The position numbers and the translations under genes are program-made. A DNA stretch of 64,000 bases. Origin: Rhizobiaceae bacterium. Lineage in GTDB: Bacteria; Pseudomonadota; Alphaproteobacteria; Rhizobiales; Rhizobiaceae. Under the pieces are notes generated by a model. That model saw only the letters and a program-made list of their open reading frames with translations. It was not told the origin of the DNA and searched no databases. The stretch covers positions 43,159-107,158 of the forward strand of contig JAHBYU010000016.1 in assembly GCA_019635775.1 (NCBI GenBank), written 5' to 3'. This document shows, one piece after another, positions 1 through 9,166 of the stretch; the first letter of the stretch is position 1; every line of letters starts with the position of its first letter.

Positions 1-185
1 AGAACGTATTTCCTATCCATGCGAGCTCCCCAGCTATCGCGACGTCATTAGACCAGATTCTTGGGGCTTTTGACAACAGCGCCTGAGAGGCGAGCCAAGT
101 GGCAGGCGATCACGAAATCTCGACCGTCATGGTTGGATGGCAGTCCCTACCTCTTCAGCCGTCGTTTCGCGCATGCAATTGGCGC

Positions 186-458
186 TCAGATTTTTGGCCA
201 GGGCTCATCCCACCTGGCGAGGCATCTGCGCGCTGCGATACGCAACTGCTCGACATCGATATCCTCCGGCCCCATCAGCGCCGGGTCGGAACAATAGGCG
301 TCAACCTCGTAGAACAACAGGTCCACCGCAAATCGCCCGGACAGGCCTGCCTCGATGTCCGCCCTACGAGCTTGAAGGAACGCCTGCTCGAACGTGGGGC
401 CATCCATCCCTCCGGAGGCAAACGTCTCGATCAGGTTTTTCCAGTCGAACTCACTCAT
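186..458 (-). CDS. Colicin D-type immunity-like protein
   Basis: A small acidic protein of 90 residues. The layout (N-terminal EFDWKNLIETF, then FEQAFLQARR, then a central LFYEVDAYCSDP stretch) resembles the self-protective colicin D-like immunity family (PF09204) as I remember it. Such proteins bind and neutralise a cognate nuclease toxin. The start codon overlaps the stop of an upstream frame in an ATGA at 455-458, as expected for a toxin-immunity pair, but only the last codons of that upstream frame survive before the tRNA-Lys gene. The immunity gene is therefore probably an orphan. Family assignment is by eye. Confidence 0.6.
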   Translation of the reverse strand: MSEFDWKNLIETFASGGMDGPTFEQAFLQARRADIEAGLSGRFAVDLLFYEVDAYCSDPALMGPEDIDVEQLRIAARRCLARWDEPWPKI

Positions 459-533
459 TTTTTGACAGGTTTTACCGGCTTGAGTTTGCGACCCGCAGAC
501 AATGCAGCATAAAGATCTTCAATGCTGAGTTTC
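455..533 (-). pseudogene. Remnant of a toxin C-terminus
   Basis: About 25 sense codons ending in LKPVKPVKK and a TGA stop overlap the immunity gene start by four bases. The frame has no start of its own: upstream it runs into the tRNA-Lys gene and meets a stop there. I infer that this is the 3' end of a toxin gene whose body was lost or replaced at the tRNA boundary. The identity of the toxin cannot be told from so short a tail. Confidence 0.4.
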
Positions 534-609
534 TGGTGAGCGCGCAGGGATTCGAACCCTGGACCTACTGATTAAAAGTCAGTTGCTCTACCGGCTGAGC
601 TACGCGCTC
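534..609 (-). tRNA. tRNA-Lys (anticodon UUU)
   Basis: The minus strand folds as a full cloverleaf. The acceptor stem is GAGCGCG paired with CGCGCTC, the D arm has AGCTC, the anticodon loop is CTTTTAA with anticodon TTT, and the T arm contains GGTTCGAATCC. CCA is encoded at 536-534. The DNA immediately 3' of the tRNA is a truncated toxin frame, which suggests that the tRNA end has served as an integration site. Confidence 0.95.
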
Positions 610-860
610 CCGCGGTCGAAGGGCGACCCCGAAATTGCGGCGGAACATAGGGAGGCAGGCCATAAGGGTCAATCGGAAAATCAGGCTGTAGACGCGTTTC
701 CTGCCTGAAAGACAAATGGAGCTGAAAGGCGTTCGGATTGGCTGCTTGAACATTACGATTGCGCAATATTCAGTGACGTGCGGGAACAATCGTCCCTATA
801 TGCCGTTTTTGACCTGAAGGGACTTGGTCCGCTTGAAGAATGAAGAATGAGGAATGCGTG

Positions 861-1343
861 ATGAGGAAATTCGTATCGGCCATATGCGCTACGGCGATGA
901 CTGCAGCCGTAGCGCTTACGGGAGTTGCCCCGGCGGTTGCCGCGCCGGCGTATATGCCCAAGATGGAGACTGCACAGCGCTCCGATGTCGTGCAGGTTCA
1001 GGACTGGCGGTGGAAAAAGAACCGCCGTCATATGCACCGGCGTGGAGACTGGAATGGTCCCGGTTACAGGGGGCCTCAAAGACACGGCTGGCACAATGGC
1101 CATCGCGGATACCGCTACAAGCGCCCAGGTTATCGGTATTATAACGGCTGGTGGTTCCCTGCTGGTGCTTTCGTAGCCGGAGCCATCATCGGCGGTGCTA
1201 TTGCGAACGATGCTCCCGCCTACAGGGGCGGCAATGCGCACGTACGCTGGTGCTACGATCGTTACCGGTCCTATCGCGCCTATGACAACACGTTCCAGCC
1301 TTATAACGGCCCGCGTCGCCAGTGCTATTCGCCCTATAGCTGA
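861..1343 (+). CDS. BA14K family secreted protein
   Basis: A 160-residue protein with an N-terminal signal peptide, a middle rich in Gly, His, Arg and Tyr, a glycine/alanine hydrophobic segment (AGAFVAGAIIGGAIA), and a C-terminal repeat with a Cys pair in the BA14K pattern (WCYDRYRSYR, NTFQPY, GPRRQC). BA14K proteins were first described as Brucella immunoreactive proteins and are found in Rhizobiales; their function is uncertain. I chose the ATG at 861 over the one at 840 because GAGGAA at 850-855 lies at good spacing. A terminator follows. Confidence 0.85.
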   Translation: MRKFVSAICATAMTAAVALTGVAPAVAAPAYMPKMETAQRSDVVQVQDWRWKKNRRHMHRRGDWNGPGYRGPQRHGWHNGHRGYRYKRPGYRYYNGWWFPAGAFVAGAIIGGAIANDAPAYRGGNAHVRWCYDRYRSYRAYDNTFQPYNGPRRQCYSPYS

Positions 1344-1360
1344 CGCCTTGGCGTTTCGAA

Positions 1361-1390
1361 AAAAGGGCCCGCACATGCGGGCCCTTTTTA
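1361..1390. terminator. Bidirectional intrinsic terminator
   Basis: GGGCCCGC (1365-1372) pairs with GCGGGCCC (1377-1384) across a four-base loop, with an A run before and a T run after. It lies between the convergent BA14K gene and glpK, overlaps the glpK stop codon, and can serve both. Confidence 0.85.
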
Positions 1391-2878
1391 TGCCGTAAGG
1401 GTTCGCTTGACTGCGTCGCGCCAGCCTTTCAGCTTCCGGGTGCGCACCTTATCGTCCATCTGAGGCTTGAACCGGTGTTCAAGCGCCCAACTCTTGGCGA
1501 ACGCGGACGCTTTCGGCCAGACCCCTGCCCTTGATCCGGCTAGCCACGCTGCGCCAAGCGCGGTGGTTTCCAGTATCTCCGGCCGATCAACGGGAGCATC
1601 GAGGATGTCTGCGATGCGTTGCATCGTCCAGTCAGACGCAACCATTCCGCCGTCGACCCGCAGCACCGTTCCCGCCGCTGCCCCCTTCCAGTCCTTCTTC
1701 ATCGCGTCCAGCAGGTCGCGCGTCTGGAAAGCGACGGCCTCCAGTGCGGCGCGCGCGAACTCGGCAGGACCGGAATTACGCGTCAGGCCAAAGATCGCGC
1801 CCCGCGCGTCGGCGTCCCAATAAGGCGCGCCAAGCCCCACGAATGCCGGGACGAGATAGACTTCCTGCGCATCGTCCGCCTTTGCGGCCAGTTCGCCGCT
1901 GTGCGCGGCCTTCGAGATCATCTTCGCGCCGTCGCGCAACCACTGCACCGCAGCGCCGGCGATAAAGATCGAGCCCTCGAGCGCATAGGTCGTCTTGCCG
2001 TCCAGCCGGTAGGCGATTGTCGTCAGCAGGCGGTTCCTTGACCGGACAATCTCCTCGCCTGTGTTCAGCAGCGCGAAGCAGCCGGTGCCATAGGTGGATT
2101 TCATCATGCCGGGCTTGAAGCACGCCTGGCCGATGGTCGCCGCGTGCTGGTCCCCCGCAACGCCAAGGATCGGAATGGCGGCGCCGAAGATCGACTTCTC
2201 GGTCGCGCCGAAATCAGCCGCGCAGTCCTGCACTTCTGGCAGGAGACTGGCAGGTACGTTCTGGACGTCCAGCAGTTCTGCATCCCACTCGTTCTTTTCA
2301 ATATTGTAGAGCAGCGTACGGGATGCGTTGGTTGCGTCGGTAGCGTGGACATTGCCGCCTGTGAGCCGCCAGATCAGGAAGGAATCGATCGTTCCTGCCA
2401 GCAATTCGCCTTTCCTCGCACGGCCCCGCGCGCCCTTCACGTGATCGAGAAGCCAGGCAATCTTGGTTCCGGAGAAATACGGGTCGAGCAGCAGGCCCGT
2501 CTTGCGGGTGAAGGTCTTTTCCAGACCCGCCTTCCTCAGCTTCTGGCACAGGGGTGCGGTTCGCCGGTCCTGCCAGACAATCGCCTTGTGGATCGGCTCG
2601 CCGGTCGCCTTGTCCCAGATGACAACGGTTTCTCGCTGGTTGGTGATTCCAATGGCGGCGATGTCCGCTGCCTTTACCTTGGCCTTTCGCAAGGCTTCCT
2701 TGACGGCCCAGACGACGCTTTGCCAGATTTCGTCCGGGTCATGCTCGACCCAGCCCGAAGCCGGATAGAATTGCGTGAATTCCTTCTGGCCGACGCCAGC
2801 GATTTTCATCTTTCCATCGAAAACGATGGCGCGTGACGAGGTCGTGCCCTGGTCTATCGCCAGTACGTAGCCGGTCAT
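1388..2878 (-). CDS. glpK: Glycerol kinase
   Basis: Phosphorylates glycerol with ATP to sn-glycerol 3-phosphate, the substrate of the GlpD encoded upstream in the same cluster. The 496 residues match the usual length of the FGGY carbohydrate kinase family. The N-terminus has the phosphate-binding motif [18 protein letters not shown], and [14 protein letters not shown] near residue 400 fits the C-terminal ATPase-fold domain. It is the last gene of a long minus-strand glycerol cluster, separated from the binding-protein gene by about 90 bases that contain two strong stem-loops. Confidence 0.97.
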   Translation of the reverse strand: MTGYVLAIDQGTTSSRAIVFDGKMKIAGVGQKEFTQFYPASGWVEHDPDEIWQSVVWAVKEALRKAKVKAADIAAIGITNQRETVVIWDKATGEPIHKAIVWQDRRTAPLCQKLRKAGLEKTFTRKTGLLLDPYFSGTKIAWLLDHVKGARGRARKGELLAGTIDSFLIWRLTGGNVHATDATNASRTLLYNIEKNEWDAELLDVQNVPASLLPEVQDCAADFGATEKSIFGAAIPILGVAGDQHAATIGQACFKPGMMKSTYGTGCFALLNTGEEIVRSRNRLLTTIAYRLDGKTTYALEGSIFIAGAAVQWLRDGAKMISKAAHSGELAAKADDAQEVYLVPAFVGLGAPYWDADARGAIFGLTRNSGPAEFARAALEAVAFQTRDLLDAMKKDWKGAAAGTVLRVDGGMVASDWTMQRIADILDAPVDRPEILETTALGAAWLAGSRAGVWPKASAFAKSWALEHRFKPQMDDKVRTRKLKGWRDAVKRTLTA

Positions 2879-2901
2879 GTCGTCTCCCCTTCATGGAAAC
2901 A

Positions 2902-2959
2902 GGGAGGCGGCTCTAAGCCACCTCCCCGCGTTTGGGCGACCCGGGCGATGTCGCCCGGG
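2902..2959 (-). other. Two intercistronic stem-loops between glpV and glpK
   Basis: The first inverted repeat is 2902-2912 with 2916-2926 (11-base arms, one non-Watson-Crick pair, 3-base loop). The second is 2940-2948 with 2951-2959 (9-base perfect arms). Neither is followed by a T run in the minus-strand transcript, so neither looks like a standard terminator. They may stabilise the upstream binding-protein message or damp read-through into glpK; this role is inferred. Confidence 0.6.
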
Positions 2960-2967
2960 CTATGGCG

Positions 2968-4689
2968 TTACTGCCAGCTCTTGACCAGTTCGTCGTAGTT
3001 GACGGTCAGCGGCTTTTCCTTCTCGTCAGCGATCTTGAGCTGGGGTGCGAGGTTGCCCTTGGCGACGGCATCCTTGTTCCAGTATTCGAGATCGTGCTCC
3101 TCGGCGAGCTTCGGCCCGATGTCGCCTTGCACGCCTGCCCGCTCAAGGCGCTCGAGCACCTTTTCCTGCTCGGCGCAAAGCGAGTCCATCGCTTCCTGCG
3201 CGGTCTTTGCGCCGGAGGATGCATCGCCGATCGCCTGCCACCAGAGCTGGGCCAGCTTCGGATAGTCAGGGACGTTCGTGCCGGTCGGCGACCACTGCAG
3301 GCGGGCCGGCGAACGGTAGAACTCGACGAGGCCGCCGAGCTTCGGCGCGCGGTCGGTGAAGCTCTGGTGGTCGAGCGTCGACTGGCGGATGAAGGTCAGG
3401 CCGGTGTGGCTCTTCTTCACGTCGACGGTCTTGGACGTCACGAACTGGGCATACAGCCATGCGGCCTTGGCACGGTCATCGGGCGTCGACTTCATCAGGG
3501 TCCAGGAGCCGGCGTCCTGATATCCGAGCTTCATGCCGTCCTTCCAGTAGACACCATGCGGAGACGGTGCAAAGCGCCACTTCGGCGTGCCGTCTTCGTT
3601 GACGACAGGCAGACCCGGCTTCACGAAGTCGGCGGTGAAGGCGGTATAGGTGAACATCTGCTGAGCAATCTCGCCCTGCGACGGAACCGGGCCGGATTCG
3701 GAGAAGGTCATGCCCTGGGCAGCCGCCGGCGCATACTTCTTCATCCACTCCAGGTACTTCTCGATAGCGTAGACCGAGGCAGGGCCGTTGGTGTCGCCAC
3801 CGCGAGCCACGCACGAGCCTACCGGCTGCGACTTCTCGTTCACCTTGATGCCCCATTCGTCGACCGGCAGGCCGTTCGGGATACCCTTGTCGCCGTTACC
3901 GGCCATGGACAGCCAGGCGTCGGTGAAGCGCCAGCCCAGCGACGGATCCTTCTTGCCGTAGTCCATATGGCCATAGACCTTCTTGCCGTCGATCTCGCGG
4001 CCGGTGAAGAACTCGGCGATGTCCTCATAGGCCGACCAATTGACCGGCACGCCGAGGTCGTAGCCATACTTGGCCTTGAAGTCCGCCTTGTTTTTCTCGT
4101 CGTTGAACCAGTCGTAGCGGAAGAAGTAGAGGTTCGCGAACTGCTGGTCGGGCAACTGGTAGAGATTGCCGTCCGGTGCCGTGGTGAATGACTTGCCGAT
4201 GAAGTCGTCGATATCGAGGTTCGGGTTCGTCACGTCCTTGCCGGCGTTGGCCATCCAGTCGGTCAGGTTGCGAGCCTGCTGGTAGCGCCAGTGGGTGCCG
4301 ATCAGGTCTGAGTCGTTGATATAGGCGTCGTAGATGTTTTCGCCTGACTGCATCTGCGTCTGCAGCTTTTCGACGACATCGCCCTCACCGATCAGGTCGT
4401 GGGTGATCTTGATGCCGGTGATGGCTGTGAAGGCCGGCGCAAGCACCTTGGACTCATATTCGTGCGTCGTGATCGTTTCGGACACGACCTTGATGTCCAT
4501 GCCCTGGAATGGCTTGGCCGCGTCGATGAACCACTGCATCTCCGCTTCCTGGGCTGCGCGGTCGAGCGACGACATGTCGCCGATTTCCGCATCCAGGAAG
4601 GCCTTTGCCTCGTCCATTCCGGCATAGGCGTTGCCCGCCGCGACGAGCAGGACAAGCGCGGTAGTCGATGTTAGTAGATGCCTTCGCAT
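2968..4689 (-). CDS. glpV: Glycerol ABC transporter, periplasmic binding protein
   Basis: A 573-residue exported solute-binding protein. The first 23 residues form a signal peptide (positive start, hydrophobic core, AYA cleavage site). The long form with internal VVSETITTHEYESKVL and GEGDVVEKL segments is typical of the binding subunit of the rhizobial GlpSTPQUV glycerol importer. It delivers substrate to the GlpP/GlpQ permease. Its place downstream of glpU and upstream of glpK agrees with the order known from Rhizobium leguminosarum. Confidence 0.9.
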   Translation of the reverse strand: MRRHLLTSTTALVLLVAAGNAYAGMDEAKAFLDAEIGDMSSLDRAAQEAEMQWFIDAAKPFQGMDIKVVSETITTHEYESKVLAPAFTAITGIKITHDLIGEGDVVEKLQTQMQSGENIYDAYINDSDLIGTHWRYQQARNLTDWMANAGKDVTNPNLDIDDFIGKSFTTAPDGNLYQLPDQQFANLYFFRYDWFNDEKNKADFKAKYGYDLGVPVNWSAYEDIAEFFTGREIDGKKVYGHMDYGKKDPSLGWRFTDAWLSMAGNGDKGIPNGLPVDEWGIKVNEKSQPVGSCVARGGDTNGPASVYAIEKYLEWMKKYAPAAAQGMTFSESGPVPSQGEIAQQMFTYTAFTADFVKPGLPVVNEDGTPKWRFAPSPHGVYWKDGMKLGYQDAGSWTLMKSTPDDRAKAAWLYAQFVTSKTVDVKKSHTGLTFIRQSTLDHQSFTDRAPKLGGLVEFYRSPARLQWSPTGTNVPDYPKLAQLWWQAIGDASSGAKTAQEAMDSLCAEQEKVLERLERAGVQGDIGPKLAEEHDLEYWNKDAVAKGNLAPQLKIADEKEKPLTVNYDELVKSWQ

Positions 4690-4762
4690 TTGGTTTCCTC
4701 CACCAGGTTACTTTGCGATCGAGGCGGTCGCAGGCACGCGGCCGCCTCAACAGTTCCTCCCC

Positions 4763-5176
4763 CTAAACGTAGCGAAACACGCCGATTGCGTAGACTACGG
4801 AGAGAGCGAGAGCCCACCACAGGCTGGGGCCAACGAGACCCAGCCAGGCGAGATTGATGAATGCGGCGCCGAGAAGCGAGATGAAAAGGCGGTCGCCGCG
4901 GGTCGTTTCGAAGCGCAGTATGCCGACGCGGGGATTGCCGCCGGGGCTTGCGTATTCCCACACGGCCATGAGCGCGAGCAGCAGGAAGATCGTCAGAAAG
5001 AACAGCGCCGTCGGAAACGACCACGCCATCCAGCCGCCCGGAATCAGCGAGCCGAACCAGTCGATCTTGTCGTCCTTGACCGGCAGCTTCAGTGTCAGGA
5101 GCCACGCGCAAAGCGCATAGACGAGGACCACGGCCGCGAAAGGAACCTGCCAGCGACGTGTGCGAGCGACAGCCAT
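4763..5176 (-). CDS. glpU: DUF2160 membrane protein of the glycerol transporter
   Basis: A 137-residue membrane protein with about four hydrophobic segments (near residues 12-28, 53-73, 97-113 and 117-134). It matches the small DUF2160 protein that is always found with the rhizobial glycerol ABC transporter, where it is named GlpU; its exact role is not established. The start at 5176 lies two bases after the glpQ stop and was chosen over upstream in-frame codons that would run deep into glpQ. Confidence 0.85.
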   Translation of the reverse strand: MAVARTRRWQVPFAAVVLVYALCAWLLTLKLPVKDDKIDWFGSLIPGGWMAWSFPTALFFLTIFLLLALMAVWEYASPGGNPRVGILRFETTRGDRLFISLLGAAFINLAWLGLVGPSLWWALALSVVYAIGVFRYV

Positions 5177-5178
5177 TC

Positions 5179-6096
5179 CTAGACCCTCCCCAGGGCAAAG
5201 CCCTTGGCGATGTAGTTGCGGACGAACCAGATCACGAGCGCGCCGGGAATGATCGTAAGCACGCCTGCTGCGGCCAGAACGCCCCAGTCCATGCCCGAGG
5301 CGGAGACGGTACGCGTCATGATGGCCGAGATCGGCTTGGCCGCCGTCGTCGTCAGCGTCCGTGCGAGCAAGAGTTCCACCCACGAGAACATGAAGCAGAA
5401 GAAGGCGGCGACGCCGATGCCCGACGCGATCAGTGGCATGAATATCTTCACGAAGAAACGCGGGAACGAATAGCCGTCGATATAGGCCGTTTCGTCGATC
5501 TCCTTCGGCACGCCCGACATGAAGCCTTCGAGGATCCACACGGCGAGCGGCACGTTGAAGAGGCAGTGTGCCAGCGCCACCGCTATGTGCGTGTCGATCA
5601 GGCCGAAAGCGGAATAGAGCTGGAAGAATGGCAGCGCGAAGACCGCCGGCGGCGCCATCCGGTTCGTCAGAAGCCAGAAGAAGAGATGCTTGTCGCCGAG
5701 AAACCGGTATCGGGAGAACGCGTAGGCTGCCGGCAGCGCCACCGCAATTGCGATGGTCGTGTTCATGACCACATAGATGATCGAGTTGATGTAGCCCGAA
5801 TACCAGGATGGGTCGGTGAAGATCACCATGTAGTTGCGGAAGGTAGGGTCCTGCGGCCAGAACGTGATCGGGCCGACAATCTCCTGGTTGGTCTTGAAGC
5901 TCATGTTGACCAGCCAGTAGATCGGCAGCATCAGGAATAGGATGTAGATCGTCGGCACCAGCCACCAGAAGCGCGATGGCTCGCCGCGCTTGCGCATGGC
6001 GCGGGCGATGGCTTCCGGCGACACGGTTGCGTCTTCTCTTGATGCCTGTGCATCGGTGCGGTTCGCAACAGCGGCGTTGTGCTTTGTGTCCGCCAT
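5179..6096 (-). CDS. glpQ: Glycerol ABC transporter permease
   Basis: A 305-residue inner-membrane permease of the binding-protein-dependent type. About six membrane segments follow a 40-residue cytoplasmic N-terminus. The ATPase-contact (EAA) loop reads EIDETAYIDGYS followed by FMPLIASGIG. It pairs with GlpP to form the channel. The gene is one base from glpP upstream and two bases from glpU downstream, so the proteins are likely translationally coupled. Confidence 0.92.
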   Translation of the reverse strand: MADTKHNAAVANRTDAQASREDATVSPEAIARAMRKRGEPSRFWWLVPTIYILFLMLPIYWLVNMSFKTNQEIVGPITFWPQDPTFRNYMVIFTDPSWYSGYINSIIYVVMNTTIAIAVALPAAYAFSRYRFLGDKHLFFWLLTNRMAPPAVFALPFFQLYSAFGLIDTHIAVALAHCLFNVPLAVWILEGFMSGVPKEIDETAYIDGYSFPRFFVKIFMPLIASGIGVAAFFCFMFSWVELLLARTLTTTAAKPISAIMTRTVSASGMDWGVLAAAGVLTIIPGALVIWFVRNYIAKGFALGRV

Positions 6097-6097
6097 G

Positions 6098-6964
6098 TCA
6101 GCTGTCCCGTCCGTAATTGGTCATCACGGTGTAGAACACCCACGACAGGAGCAGGACGATCAGGAAGTAGACGATCGACATCGCCGCCGCCGGTCCAAGG
6201 TCGAACTGGCCGATCGCCATCTTCACGAGATCGATCGACAGGAAGGTCGTGGAGTTGCCGGGGCCACCCCCGGTGACCACGAACGGTTCGGTATAGGTCA
6301 TGAACGAGTCCATGAAGCGCAGGAGCACGGCGATCAGCAGCACGCGGTTCATCTTGGGCAACTGGATGTAGCGGAACACCGCCCAGCGTGACGCGCCGTC
6401 TATCTTTGCCGCCTGATAGTAGGCGTCGGGGATCGAGACGAGGCCGGCGTAGCAGAGCAGCACGACGAGGCTCGTCCAATGCCAGACGTCCATGAGGACG
6501 AGCGTGATCCACGCCGCGACGGGATCGCTGACATAGTTGTAGTTGATTCCCAGGGAATTCATCGTGTAGCCGAGCAGGCCGATGTCGATGCGGCCAAACA
6601 CCTGCCAGATCGTGCCGACGACGTTCCACGGAATAAGCAGCGGAAGCGCCATCAGCACGAGGCAGACGGGTACGCCCCAGCCCTTGCGGGGCATGTTGAG
6701 AGCCACGAAAATGCCAAGCGGTATCTGGATGGCCAGGATAATCGCCGAGAATGCGAGGTTGCGGCCCATCGCCTCCCAGAAGCGGGTGGAAGCGAGGATG
6801 TCCTCATACCAGGCAGTACCAACCCAGAAGAAAACGTTATTGCCGAATGTGTCCTGCACCGAATAGTTGACGACTGTCATCAGCGGGATGACTGCCGAGA
6901 ACGCCACCAGCACGAGCACCGGCAGCACCATGAACCACGCCTTGTTGTTCCACGGTTTGTCCAT
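6098..6964 (-). CDS. glpP: Glycerol ABC transporter permease
   Basis: A 288-residue inner-membrane permease, partner of GlpQ. Hydrophobic segments begin near residue 10, and the EAA loop reads IPDAYYQAAKIDGASRW with FRYIQLPKM after it. The start lies three bases from the glpT stop. The tandem of two permeases behind two ATPases is the standard layout of this importer. Confidence 0.92.
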   Translation of the reverse strand: MDKPWNNKAWFMVLPVLVLVAFSAVIPLMTVVNYSVQDTFGNNVFFWVGTAWYEDILASTRFWEAMGRNLAFSAIILAIQIPLGIFVALNMPRKGWGVPVCLVLMALPLLIPWNVVGTIWQVFGRIDIGLLGYTMNSLGINYNYVSDPVAAWITLVLMDVWHWTSLVVLLCYAGLVSIPDAYYQAAKIDGASRWAVFRYIQLPKMNRVLLIAVLLRFMDSFMTYTEPFVVTGGGPGNSTTFLSIDLVKMAIGQFDLGPAAAMSIVYFLIVLLLSWVFYTVMTNYGRDS

Positions 6965-6967
6965 GCC

Positions 6968-8038
6968 CTAGCCTCCCAGCTCAACGCGCCAGGAATCGGC
7001 GTAGATGTTGATGCCTGCCGGATCGAAGGCGATCTTCGGCTCGGAAGGGATTTCTGCGTTCTCGCCGACGATCGCCGCGATCTCGTGACCGTCTACAGTT
7101 GCGCGCACGATCTTGTGCCGCCCGATATCCTCGACCTTTCTGATGGTTGCCGGAAAGCCTTCGGTGCCGATGCGGACATATTCCGGACGAATGCCGAGTT
7201 CGGCATCCACCGACGTTTCGCCGGCCAGCGCGCCGGGTAATTCGATCGTCTGGCTTCCGAGCCTTGCGCTGCGTCCGGAAACCGATACCGGCATGACGTT
7301 CATGCCGGGCGATCCGATGAAGTAGCCGACGAATGTGTGCCTGGGGCGCTCGAACAGTTCGGCAGGCGTCCCGATCTGGACGATCTCGCCCTCATACATC
7401 ACCACGACCTGGTCGGCGAATGTCAGCGCCTCGGTCTGGTCGTGGGTGACATAGACCATCGTGTAGCCGAAGCGGCGGTGAAGCTGCTTCAGTTGCGAAC
7501 GCAGCACCCACTTCATATGCGGGTCGATAACCGTCAGCGGTTCGTCGAACAGGATGGCGTTGACGTCGTGGCGCACCAGCCCGCGGCCCAGCGATATCTT
7601 CTGCTTCTGGTCGGCGGTCAGGCCGCGTGCGCGACGATCGGCCATGTCCGAAAGACCGGTCATCTCGAGCGTTTCGCGTACACGTCGGTCGACATCGGCC
7701 TCCGGCACCGAACGGTTGCGCAGCGGGAACGCCAGATTGTCGTAAACGGTCATGGTGTCGTAGATGACCGGAAACTGAAACACCTGCGCAATATTGCGCT
7801 CCTGGGTTGACAGGTTGGTCACGTCGCGGCCGTCGAAGCGAAGCTCGCCGTGAGACGGGTGCAGCAATCCAGATATGATGTTGAGCAGCGTTGTCTTGCC
7901 GCATCCAGATGGGCCGAGCAGCGCATAGGCGCCGCCGTCCTCGAAAATGTGGTTCACTTCCTTCAGCGCATAGTCCTTGGGCGAAGTCGGATTTGCGCCG
8001 TAGGCGTGACGGATATGGTTGCACTCGACCCGAGCCAT
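6968..8038 (-). CDS. glpT: Glycerol ABC transporter ATPase, degenerate signature motif
   Basis: A 356-residue ATPase with an N-terminal nucleotide-binding domain and a C-terminal TOBE-like regulatory domain. Walker A (GPSGCGKTT, 42-50) and Walker B (AILFDEP, 161-167) are intact. The ABC signature, normally LSGGQ, reads LTADQKQ at 140-146. In the heterodimer the signature of one subunit completes the ATP site on the other, so one of the two sites is likely weakened. Start and end lie 9 and 3 bases from the neighbouring genes. Confidence 0.93.
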   Translation of the reverse strand: MARVECNHIRHAYGANPTSPKDYALKEVNHIFEDGGAYALLGPSGCGKTTLLNIISGLLHPSHGELRFDGRDVTNLSTQERNIAQVFQFPVIYDTMTVYDNLAFPLRNRSVPEADVDRRVRETLEMTGLSDMADRRARGLTADQKQKISLGRGLVRHDVNAILFDEPLTVIDPHMKWVLRSQLKQLHRRFGYTMVYVTHDQTEALTFADQVVVMYEGEIVQIGTPAELFERPRHTFVGYFIGSPGMNVMPVSVSGRSARLGSQTIELPGALAGETSVDAELGIRPEYVRIGTEGFPATIRKVEDIGRHKIVRATVDGHEIAAIVGENAEIPSEPKIAFDPAGINIYADSWRVELGG

Positions 8039-8047
8039 CGCCTCCCC

Positions 8048-9130
8048 CTACGCCGCCAGCTTTTCACGCGAACCGACCGCGCGGCCGCTCGCATCGAACA
8101 ACATGATGTGGCGAGTATCGAGAAAGACCTCGATCTCCTGATCCTGCTCGAACGAATGGATTCCATGGGCGAGCATCACCCAGCGCACGTCCGCGAAGTC
8201 CAGATGGATGAAGCTCTCCGAGCCCGTGATTTCGCTTGCCGTGACCTTCGCACGGATCGGGACAGAGTGGGGTCCCGATCCCGATAAAGAAAGATGGTGG
8301 GGCTGAAAGCCGATCGTGTACTCACCGTCGGCAATACCGGCGAGGTCGTCCGGTACAGGGAGGTTCACCCCACCATCAAGCAGCAGGCTCGATCCGGCTT
8401 TCCTGAGCACGATCGTGTTCAACGGCGGATCGGCGAATGTTTTTGCGGTCACAAGGTCGTCCGGCCGGCGGAACACCTCGATCGTCGGGCCGAACTGGGT
8501 CACCCTGCCTTCCGACAGCGTGGCCGTGTTTCCGGCCAGCAGAAGCGCTTCATGCGGCTCAGTCGTCGCATAGACGAAGATCGTCCCGGCAGCCGCGAAG
8601 ATCTTCGGCAACTCTTCGCGAAGTTCCTCGCGCAGTTTGTAGTCGAGATTGGCAAGTGGTTCATCGAGAAGAACCAGCGAGGCGTTCTTGACGATCGCCC
8701 TTGCAAGCGCGGTTCGCTGTTGCTGTCCACCGGACAGGTTGAGCGGCGTCCGGTCGAGATAGGGCGTAAGCCGCAACAGTTCGGCTGCGCGACGAACCTC
8801 CCGGTCGATGGTCGCGGCGTCAGCCCGCGCCACGCGCAGCGGAGATGCGATGTTCTCATACACGGTCATGGCCGGGTAGTTGATGAACTGCTGGTAGACC
8901 ATCGCGACGTTGCGCTTGCGCACCGGAACGCCGGTCACATCGACGCCATCGAACCAGACAGAGCCTTCCGTAGGTTCGTCCAGTCCGGCCATCAGGCGCA
9001 TGAGGCTGGTCTTGCCCGACAGCGTCGGCCCCAGAAGTACGTTCAGGGAGCCGTGGCGAAGCACCAGCGACACGTCGCGGATGTGATCCACGGCGCCGAC
9101 CGTCTTCGTCACGTTACGCAGTTCGAGCAT
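8048..9130 (-). CDS. glpS: Glycerol ABC transporter ATPase
   Basis: A 360-residue ATPase that pairs with GlpT. Walker A is GPTLSGKTS (34-42), an unusual sequence that keeps the key GK and Ser. The signature is canonical (LSGGQQQ, 132-138) and Walker B is SLVLLDEP (151-158). A C-terminal TOBE-like domain follows. It sits 36 bases from glpD and 9 bases from glpT. Together with GlpT it should power glycerol import. Confidence 0.92.
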   Translation of the reverse strand: MLELRNVTKTVGAVDHIRDVSLVLRHGSLNVLLGPTLSGKTSLMRLMAGLDEPTEGSVWFDGVDVTGVPVRKRNVAMVYQQFINYPAMTVYENIASPLRVARADAATIDREVRRAAELLRLTPYLDRTPLNLSGGQQQRTALARAIVKNASLVLLDEPLANLDYKLREELREELPKIFAAAGTIFVYATTEPHEALLLAGNTATLSEGRVTQFGPTIEVFRRPDDLVTAKTFADPPLNTIVLRKAGSSLLLDGGVNLPVPDDLAGIADGEYTIGFQPHHLSLSGSGPHSVPIRAKVTASEITGSESFIHLDFADVRWVMLAHGIHSFEQDQEIEVFLDTRHIMLFDASGRAVGSREKLAA

Positions 9131-9166
9131 TTCGCCTCCTCCCAGGCTGACACTCAGGTCAAGCTT

